Assembly: GCA_949825045.1 (NCBI GenBank)
Contig: OX463824.1
Location: forward strand, 24,350,501 to 24,414,500
DNA from: Argyresthia goedartella
Taxonomy: Eukaryota > Arthropoda > Insecta > Lepidoptera > Argyresthiidae
Reading direction: 5' to 3'
DNA length: 64,000 nt
Positions 57,320 through 64,000 of the stretch are shown here, piece after piece. A program made the translations under genes and the position numbers. The notes below the pieces were generated by a model, which made no database searches, had not been told where the DNA came from, and saw nothing but the letters and a program-made list of their open reading frames with translations. Position 1 is the stretch's first letter; every line of letters begins with the position of its first letter.

Positions 57320-58025
57320 ATGTTCCAAGCACACATACACGTTGAATACTGCAATTCAGTAAAATCGATTAAATATATATGTAAGAACGTAAACAAACGT
57401 ATGGCAGTATTTCAAATAGTCCAAAATAGCGTACAAAATAACAGAAATGATGAGATCTTCATGTACCAAATGGGAAGATACATCAACAGTAACGAAGCAG
57501 CGTGGAGGATTTTTAGTTTTCCCATACACGAACGCGAACCAGCTGTGCAAAATCTAGCAATACATTTGGAGAATGGACAGAGAGTTTACTTCACAAAAGA
57601 CTCGGCTAGAAAAATTGCAAGCGAACCACCTCAGAACACAACATTTACAGCTTTTTTCCAACTGTGCCAAACGGATCTATTCCCAAAGACATTACTGTAT
57701 GTCGACGTCCCTATTTATTATACGTGGGACAAAGCAAAGAAAAATTTTTCAACGGCGAAAACAAGGAATGCCAGAGGAGGGTCATCCAGAAATCATGAAA
57801 ACTAACGCAATAGGTCGAGTATACACTGTATATCCAAACAATGCCGAATGTTTCTATCTCCGGATATTGTTACACGAAATACGGGGACCAACAAGTTTCA
57901 CAGATCTCAGGACCATTGACGGCTACCTATGCCAGACGTACAGAGAAGCATGTCAACGCTTAGGATTATTGGAAAACGATAACCACTGGGAATTAACACT
58001 ACAAGAAGCCACACACACAGCTTAA
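57320..58025 (+). pseudogene. Helitron Rep catalytic tyrosine region and linker
   Basis: Begins MFQAHIHVEYCNSVKSIKYICKN. The usual motif has two catalytic tyrosines (KYxxKYxxK type). The first is kept (57374-57376) and the second is asparagine (AAC at 57386-57388). RYINSNEAAWRIFSFPIHEREPAVQNL follows, then an indel near 57735 shifts the frame to QGMPEEGHPEIMKTNAIGRV, FYLRILLHEIRGPTSFTDLR and CQRLGLLENDNHW, ending at a stop at 58023. Confidence 0.75.
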
Positions 58026-59440
58026 GCTGAACAAATTCGAGAGTTATTCGCCATAATTCTAACAACATGTAACCCATCAAACCCAAAACAGCTATGGGAC
58101 TTTTCAAAAGGAGTATGAGTGATGATATATTGTACCAAATCCGACAAACTAATCCAGAACTGACTATAAAATTCAATGACGACATCTTCAATGAAACACT
58201 CATTCGCTTAGAAAATAAATGTTTAGCAATGAATAACCAGGCCTTAGTAGAACTTGGAATGCCAGCACCACAAATAAATGCTTTTAGTGTGCTAAACTAC
58301 GAAATTACAAAGGATTAAAGCTACAACGTCAATGAACTGCTTGAATACATTGCTCACAACAAACCACTCCTCAATGACAATCAAAAAAAAGTTTACAACG
58401 TTATAATGAACCGGATAAATAACAACACTGGTGGAATTATTTACTTGGAAGCACCAGGAGGCACCGGTAAAACGTTTCTAATAAATCTAATACTGGCGGA
58501 AATACGTGCTAAAAAACACATCGCACTGGCACTAGCATCATCCGGCATTGCAGCCAGCCACACTTATGGAAGGAGGACGAACTGCCCATTCTGCCTTACA
58601 ACTACCGTTGAATATAGCCGAACAACAATTCCCGGTATGAAAAATCTCAGGAAAATCTGGACGGGGTCTTGGATACTCTCAGGAGATTTTCGCCAAACAC
58701 TTCCAGTTATTCCCAAGTCAACACCAGCAGACGTGATCAATGCATGGTTAAAAAAGTCACATCTCTGGCGATAAGTACAAATACTGCGATTAACAAAAAA
58801 ATGAGAGTTGAATTATCAAAAGATGAAACAACAGCACATTTTGCTAAAATACTTTTATAAATAGGCGAAGGTACATATCCTACTGACACAAACGATCGGC
58901 CTCATTGAACTCAATAGTGATTTCTGCAAGATAGCCACTACTGAAAACGAACTAATCGACAAAATTTATCCAAATATTATTCAGAACTAAACCAACGTAG
59001 AGTGGTTATTTCAAAGAGCAATTTTGGCCACTAAAAATAATATAGTTGATGATATCAATTTTAATATTCTAAAGAAAATACCTGGTGAAGAGAAAATATA
59101 TAAATCGATCGACACGATGGTATCCAATGAAGAAAGTGTCAACTTCCCTACTGAATTTCTAAACTCTTTACAAGTACCAGGAATGCCATTACACTGCCTT
59201 CGTCTGAAAATTGGATCTCTAATCATACTACTCAGAAATCTCAACTCCCCAAAACTATGTAATGGATCGAGGATGATCGTAAAACAGCTATCGAATAATA
59301 TCATTGAAGCTGAACTTATTTCTGGAAAGAACAAAGGACACACAGTATTAAATCAAATCAAATCAAATCAAAACTTTATTGCACCATAATGTATAATACC
59401 TAGAATACCACTGATCTCTTCTGAATTGCCATTTAAACTT
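58026..59440 (+). pseudogene. Helitron Pif1-type helicase, deleted
   Basis: Pieces in order: DDILYQIRQTNPELTI, Walker A (EAPGGTGKTFLINL at about 58450-58490), ALASSGIAAS (motif Ia), then a jump that loses the Walker B region, SGDFRQTLPVIPKSTP (motif III, about 58680), SHLWR, later NFPTEFLNSLQVPGMP, HCLRLKIGSLIILLRNLN and NGSRMIVKQL. It ends RIPLISSELPFKLKRK near 59440. Motifs V-VI (usually TINKSQGQ and the final Arg motif) are absent. Stops occur at 58316, 58772 and 58858. Confidence 0.7.
59351..59394 (-). mobile_element. 44-bp LINE 3'-tail relic inside the helicase frame
   Basis: An aatcaaatcaaatcaaatc run followed by aactttattgcaccataatg interrupts the codons for TVL-IPRIPLI. Removing these 44 bases restores the frame. 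It has the look of an extremely truncated LINE insertion with an ATTTG-type tail on the minus strand. Confidence 0.5.
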
Positions 59441-59449
59441 AAAAGGAAG

Positions 59450-59487
59450 CATTTACACTACTTGTTTACAAACAAGTAGTGTAAATG
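59450..59487. repeat. Perfect 38-bp palindrome near the Helitron 3' end
   Basis: Two exact 18-base arms (CATTTACACTACTTGTTT and its complement) are separated by AC. It sits about 100 bases before the CTAG terminus, outside the coding region. Confidence 0.85.
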
Positions 59488-59562
59488 TTTTCTATATTTT
59501 TTTTTACTTTTTATGTCATAGTTATTTTTTTTATTTCAACTACCACGTAATCTCACATCAAC

Positions 59563-59591
59563 TCCCGAGCGAAGCCGGGTATCATAGCTAG
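59563..59591 (+). terminator. Helitron 3' terminus with hairpin and CTAG
   Basis: The sequence CCCGAGCGAAGCCGGG, able to form a short GC stem, is followed after eight bases by CTAG and then T at 59592. This is the layout of Helitron 3' ends (hairpin, then CTRR, insertion before T). Confidence 0.7.
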
Positions 59592-60038
59592 TTTCTTAAT
59601 AATTATAACACCGATGTTATTTGTGTTACAGAACACTGGTTAAAGGAAAATATGCTGTCTTTGATTACAAAATTGTCAGTGGTTACAGTAGAAATACTGC
59701 TGATAGAGATTCTTTAATCTTAGTAAAAAATAATATTAAGGTGAAACAAGGGAAAGATATTCTTGCACTTACTGTTGAAAGACAAATAGAGGTATCCTGT
59801 GTTGAGTCAGATAGTCATGTTATTGTTTGTATCTACAGGCCACAGGGATGAAAAAGGCCATGGCATTTTCGAAATATTTGAGAAAATTATGGAGGAAGCC
59901 CTCACTAAACTATGTAATAACAGAAAAAAGTTAATTATTTGTGGCGATCTTAATGTACATTTGCTTGTAGGAACAACAACTGCTTACCGTCCGATCACAG
60001 TCGTCAAATAGTTATTCCCAATTGCTAGTAAGGATAAG
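59592..60038 (+). pseudogene. LINE endonuclease relic
   Basis: The plus strand gives NYNTDVICVTEHWLKEN, then in a second frame DYKIVSGYSRNTADRDSLILVKNNIKV, and in a third KGHGIFEIFEKIMEEAL and LIICGDLNVHLL. These are the TEHWL and GDLN blocks of a LINE AP endonuclease. Two frameshifts. Similarity ends near 59970. The remaining 65 bases to the LTR are unassigned. It begins immediately at the Helitron's 3' junction. Confidence 0.65.
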
Positions 60039-60113
60039 TGTTATGTATGTATACGCGGCGCGGTTTACCCAATAAAACAGTTCAGTAGCTAACCGTCGTT
60101 TCACTCACGTACA
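60039..60113 (+). repeat. Putative 75-bp 5' LTR
   Basis: Starts TGTTATGTATG and ends CGTACA, and contains AATAAA at 60071. LTRs of mag-type elements are known to be unusually short. The boundary is inferred from TG...CA and cannot be confirmed because the 3' copy lies outside the window. Confidence 0.4.
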
Positions 60114-60121
60114 TTTAATTT

Positions 60122-60134
60122 TGGCGACGAGGAT
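60122..60134 (+). promoter_or_regulatory. Putative primer-binding site
   Basis: TGGCGACGAGGAT begins nine bases after the putative LTR. A TGG start is as expected for a tRNA-complementary site, but the tRNA was not identified with confidence. Confidence 0.35.
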
Positions 60135-60146
60135 AATTACCGTAAA

Positions 60147-61060
60147 ATGGCAGGCTATCTCGGAAACCTAACGGTATTCGACCACAAGATACAAGGACGT
60201 TTTCGTGAATCGTGTAAATAATTTCTTCAAGGTGAACAAAATAACAGAAAATAAACGGAGCATTCTCATAACCTATTTGTCGAATGACTCGTACAAATTA
60301 GCGCGTGACCTAGTTCATCCGAGGGATATCGAGGTAAGCTCATATGAAGATATCATCAGTGCATTGGACAAACATTTCACGCCGAAGAGGTCAACATTTG
60401 CTGACCGGGTGAAATTCTAGACAGCTACCAAGGAGGTGGGAGAAACGATGGAAACATGGCTGGCGCGACTGAGGGGTCTCGCGGTGTACTGCGGATTCGG
60501 TACGGCCTTGGAGACGATGCTACGTGACCGATTCATTCTGGGGCTTCCTGAGCGGAACAAATTGTTCGAGGAGGATGCGGTAGACCTGACAGTGACAAAG
60601 GCGCTGGAGCTAGCTCAGAAGGCGGGGTGTGCCCTTATGGCGAGGACAGCGGCAGGAGGTGGCGGTGACGAGCAGCAGGGAGCTGCTGCAAGTGGCAGCG
60701 GTGCTCGTGTCAAGGAGGAGCCGATATTTCGTATAGGAGGTGGCGGTCGAGGCCGCGGCCGCGGGTCGTTCTCCCGGTCACCGCGACGTGGCAATCGTGA
60801 AAATGTCGAGGGCAAAAGTCACTCGATGAACTCATGCCGTTATAAAAACTACAAGTGTGATTCTTGTGGCCAAAAAGGGCATCTAAAAAAGGTGTGTCAA
60901 CTGAAGAAGCATTATTCCAGGCTAAAAAATATCACAGAAGCCCAGGCTGCAGGTGACAATGGGTCGGGCAGCGATTGTGAGGAATGCAAAATGTTTAATT
61001 TAAGGTATGTTCACCAGGCACCCTATACCGTAAAAGTAATTGTGAATGACTATCGTATAT
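60147..61060 (+). pseudogene. Ty3/mag gag
   Basis: The ATG at 60147 gives MAGYLGNLTVFDHKIQG. A frameshift near 60190 moves reading to NRVNNFFKVNKITENKRSILITYLSNDSYKLARDLV, the capsid-like start. TAG at 60418 interrupts before GETMETWLARLRGLAVYCGFG. Then LRDRFILGLPE, a Gly-rich RGRGRGSFSRSPRRG stretch and one zinc knuckle CDSCGQKGHLKKVC (60856-60897). The second half (from 60436) is much more GC-rich than the first. Confidence 0.75.
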
Positions 61061-61360
61061 GCATGGAAATCGACTCGGGGTCAGGGATATCTGTGATATC
61101 AGATTAGTTATGGTCTAAACATTTTCCTAACTGTAACCTAGAGAGTTGTTACTTAAGATTATGTCTATATACAGGACATAAAATCGAACCATTAGGATAT
61201 TTTAAGACAAATATCAAATACAATAACATAGAAAAGGAAATGTCATTATTTGTAATTCAAAATGGAGGCCCTCCTCTACTTGGCCGTGATTTTATGTCCG
61301 CATTTAATGTTACTTTCACATCTGTAAATCATGTGACATATAACAGACGAGTGAGGTAAA
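61061..61360 (+). pseudogene. Ty3/mag aspartic protease
   Basis: The catalytic block EIDSGSGISVIS (DSG at 61072) is followed by an in-frame TAG at 61105. The continuation LWSKHFPN and GGPPLLGRDF (the ILGRDF-type block) is otherwise in frame, ending near 61350. Confidence 0.7.
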
Positions 61361-62170
61361 GGATTTAATGAGGAAGTACGCTGAATTGTGGAAAGACGAA
61401 TTAGGAAAATTCAATAAATTTAAAGTGAGTCTCCAGGTTCATTCAAATGAAATACCAAAGTTTTTATAAGCCCAGACCGGTACCGTTTGCCCTCAAAGAT
61501 AAGGTGGAGGCGGAGCTAACGCGGTTAGAAGAGTTAGGTATTATAGTTCCAGTATCATATTCAAAGTATGGGACGCCAATTGTGCCTGTTTTGAAAGCGG
61601 ACGGGAATATCAGAATATGTGGGGATTACGCGCTAACGATAAACAAGGTATTAAAAGTTGATAAATATCCTTTTCCACGGATTGAAGAAGTCTTTGCCAA
61701 ACTCCAGGGGGGCGAACAGTACACCAAGATAGTATTTCCCAGGTCATAACTACAATCAGTGCGACTAAGGGGTTGTTTGAATTCACCAGATTAGTTTTCG
61801 GCCTCGCTAACGCTCCCGCTGTATTCCAGCGCGCCATGGAGGCATTGCTTATAGGGATAGATGGGGTCGTTGTATGGTTAGATGATATCTGCATTACAGG
61901 GCCAACAAAACAAATACACTTAGCTAGGCTAGAATCCGTGTTAATGAGACTACAAGAGGCAGGACTAAGATTGCAAGAAAGTAAGTGTGAGTTTTTCCGT
62001 GACAGCGTCACTTACTTGGGTTATGTAATCGATAAAAACGGTTTACGTACATGTCCAAAGAAAGTGGAGGCTATAAGCCAGTGTCCGCAACCAAACAATG
62101 TAAAAGAAGTAAAACGGTTCTTGGGCATGGTTAATTATTACCGACGTTTCATTTCGGGGGCATCGAGCAT
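61361..62170 (+). pseudogene. Ty3/mag reverse transcriptase with motif A deleted
   Basis: KDLMRKYAELW, a one-base shift in a T-run near 61468, then YKPRPVPFALKDKVEAEL, GIIVPV-YSKYGTPIVPVLK, RICGDYALTINKVL and YPFPRIEEVFAKLQGGEQYTKI. Directly after this, the Asp-bearing motif A should follow. Instead about 20 residues are missing and the frame shifts (near 61733). It resumes as GLFEFTRLVFGLANAPAVFQ (motif B region). Motif C reads WLDD (Asp pair about 61881), with Trp where Tyr is usual. Confidence 0.8.
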
Positions 62171-63386
62171 GTTAAGCCCATTAAATGAGCTTCTCTGCGA
62201 GGATGTTGAATGGCACTGGGGAGAGAGACAGCAGCAAGCCTTCGAGCAAGTGAAGGCAGAGCTGGCTTCGGAGCGCGTGCTGACGCATTTCGACCCGGCT
62301 GAGCGGCTGGTGCTGACGGTGGACGCGGGCCCTGCCGGGCTGGGCGCCGTACTCGCTCAGGGGCCAGGGGGCTCCGAGCGCTTCATTGCATTCGCATCGA
62401 GATCACTAGGAGTGAGCGAGAAGAACTATAGCCAGATTCAGAAAGAAGCAACGGCTATAGTGTTTGGTGTCAAATATTTTCACCAATATTTATATGGTCG
62501 CTGTGAACCTTTCGTTCTAAAAACAGATCACAAGCCATTACTCACAATATTTGGGAAAAATAACGGGATTTCTGTTATGACGGCCTCGCGATTACAGCGC
62601 TACGCAATTTATTTGTCAGCTTATAATTACGTTTTACAATACACGACAGGTCAAAATAACGCAATAGCGGATTATTTCTCGCGCACCCCCCTCCCCACGA
62701 CTGGTCTAGCAGACGAATTCGAGGAATGCGTAAAGTATTTGCATGATAACACGTTGCCCGTCTCGGTCGATATGGTAAGAGCTGCGACGGCAGTGGACCG
62801 GACGCTCAAAAAGGTTATGAAATATATGCAGGTAGGTTGGCCACGAAAAGTCAATTGTGCGTCAATACAAACTTACTTCAGGTGCAAGGCGGACTTAAAG
62901 GTAATGGATGGCTGTCTTATGCGCGGACATAGGGTTGTGATACCGGGGGCATTGAAAGACGACATGTTACACGAGTTACACAAGGGACACTTTGGCATCG
63001 TGAAGACCAAGAGCTTAGCTTGCAGTAGGATGTGGTGGTCCGGCATCGACGCCGACATCAAACGCTGCGTGCCCCCGCGCGCGCAGCCCGCGCCCTGGCC
63101 GCGCCCGCACGTCCCCTGGTATAGGATCCACATCGACTACTTATCTGTAGGGCAGAAAGTGTACCTGGTCGTGGTAGACGCCTATAGCAAGTGGCTAGAA
63201 CGTCTTTACATGAGTGGCGGAACTTCTACACGCTCGCTAATTTCTAAACTTAAATATATATTTTCCAGAATGGGTTTACCAAATGTGATTGTATCGGACA
63301 ATGATGCGAAAATAAAAAATTCAGAATTCAGCCAATTTTGTAAGGCAAATGGCATAAAACATATGACATCACCAATTTCCGGCTAG
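62171..63386 (+). pseudogene. Ty3/mag RNase H and integrase N-terminal part
   Basis: RNase H blocks LTVDAGPAGLGAVLAQ, RFIAFASRSLGVSEKNYSQIQKEATAIVFG and KTDHKPLLTIF, then QNNAIADYFSR. In integrase, LHKGHFGIVKTKSLACSRMWW keeps the His pair, but the CxxC part is lost by a small deletion (KRCV runs straight into PPRAQP). The first two catalytic residues are in HIDYLSV and SDNDAKI, the latter altered from the usual SDNG. The frame stops at 63384 after a one-base shift near 63375. GC content is patchy: 62200-62400 and 63060-63115 are very GC-rich. Confidence 0.8.
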
Positions 63387-64000
63387 CAACGGCCAGGCTG
63401 AAAATTCAGTGCGAACATGCAAAAAGATGCTGATGTATATTCTTAGTGCTACTCCCTCGAACAATACAATAGATGAAGAACTTTCAGCATATTTATTTCA
63501 ATATAGAAATAACATTCATTATTCGACTGGATACACACTAGCCAAACTTTTGTATGGGCGTGATCTCCGTTGCAGGTTGGACTTGGTGTGTCCATCTAAA
63601 ACGGAAATATGTCATAAACACAAAAATCAGACTAAGAGCAGGGCAGAGAAATGCCGTTATTTCGAAATTGGTGATCAGGTATGGCTAAGATGGTATGTAG
63701 CAAGAAAACCAGAATGGACTGTTGGTATCATAGATAAGAAACTAGGTTTAAGGTTATATTCGGTATTTGTAATAAACAGGAATGAATATGTAAATCGTCA
63801 TGTAGATCAGCTGTTAAGATACACCGGAGACGTGGTTGATGAAAACAATGTAACGGGTCCAGTACTCGCCTCAGCGGCCGCGAGTACCCCCCCTCCGGCC
63901 GGTCCTCCACCGCCGCCGCCGCCGCCGCCACCGCCGGCGCCTCCACTAGAGGACGCACCGACAAGCGGTGCAGTAAATGATGAATTAGTTCAGGGCGAAG
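63387..64000 (+). pseudogene. Ty3/mag integrase C-terminal part, truncated by window
   Basis: Reading in the next frame, ASNGQAENSVRTCKKML carries the catalytic Glu. FQYRNNIHYSTGYTLAKLLYGRDLR and FEIGDQVWLRWYV (the GPY/F-type region) follow, then RHVDQLLRYTGD. A proline run encoded by ccg triplets lies at 63896-63943. The frame is still open at base 64000. Confidence 0.75.

Larger units (their letters stand above)
55440..59591 (+). mobile_element. Helitron (rolling-circle transposon), decayed autonomous type
   Basis: A plus-strand Rep/helicase gene in several frames is followed by a 3' terminus with a short hairpin and CTAG (59588-59591) before T, as Helitrons require. The 5' terminus (TC after A) could not be fixed, so the left coordinate is approximate and chosen to include the promoter region. 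Several internal deletions, frameshifts and a 44-base LINE relic break the gene. Confidence 0.75.
60039..64000 (+). mobile_element. Ty3/mag-type LTR retrotransposon, decayed, cut by window end
   Basis: Short LTR, primer site, gag with one zinc knuckle, protease, RT, RNase H and integrase in the Ty3 order. Several stops, frameshifts and small deletions occur. The 3' LTR would lie beyond 64000. Confidence 0.85.

Noticed and set aside
60039..60113. Possibility that the 75-bp segment is only a promoter, not an LTR
   Set aside because: Not fully excluded; kept as a low-confidence LTR because mag-type LTRs are this short and gag follows at the right distance.

Overview
The window reads as repeat-rich, AT-rich eukaryotic DNA from an insect, most probably a moth or butterfly. 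The evidence is the mix of mobile elements: mag-type Ty3 elements with very short LTRs, BEL/Pao elements, three tRNA-derived SINE families, many 5'-truncated LINEs with pentanucleotide-type tails, an autonomous-type Helitron ending in a CTAG terminus, and numerous inverted-repeat (MITE-like) elements. I see no intact host gene, no functional tRNA or rRNA gene and no CRISPR array. Nearly every long open frame belongs to a decayed transposon.

Layout. 1-7.1 kb holds small foldback repeats, two SINE copies and a LINE 3' end. 7.1-12.3 kb is the longest transposon-poor stretch, with two isolated GC-rich islands. 12.3-17.8 kb is repeat-rich again: a foldback element, a TIR element, a LINE C-terminus, and a SINE split by an 813-bp hAT-like element whose two ends are made of a 15-bp minisatellite. 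17.8-29.8 kb is mostly non-repetitive and holds the only two candidate host exons: a spliced-looking exon on the minus strand at 18835-18975 and a THAP-type zinc-finger start at 23093-23176. 30.3-33.3 kb is a nearly full LINE (endonuclease plus reverse transcriptase) broken by frameshifts. 33.9-40.3 kb is a nest of insertions inside insertions. 40.8-47.0 kb is a BEL/Pao element on the minus strand with two 586-bp LTRs and a 5-bp target duplication. It has lost its reverse transcriptase and landed inside a foldback element. 47-55 kb holds more SINE, LINE and TIR elements, including an 828-bp element built from CATCATGATG palindromes and a TTAA-flanked element.

55.4-59.6 kb is a decayed Helitron (Rep HUH nuclease plus Pif1-type helicase). 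About 340 bp before the Rep start codon it carries two heat-shock-element arrays, a TATA box and an A-rich leader resembling an hsp70 promoter. This is the most interesting signal in the window. 59.6-60.0 kb is a LINE endonuclease relic, and 60.04 kb to the end is a degenerate mag-type Ty3 element cut by the window edge.

How the pieces relate. The layering gives a relative history: TIR or foldback elements came first, LINEs entered them, and further LINEs entered those LINEs. The BEL element entered a foldback element whose empty site can still be read. Boundaries were found by comparing copies within the window by eye. Family names come from protein motifs, not from database searches.
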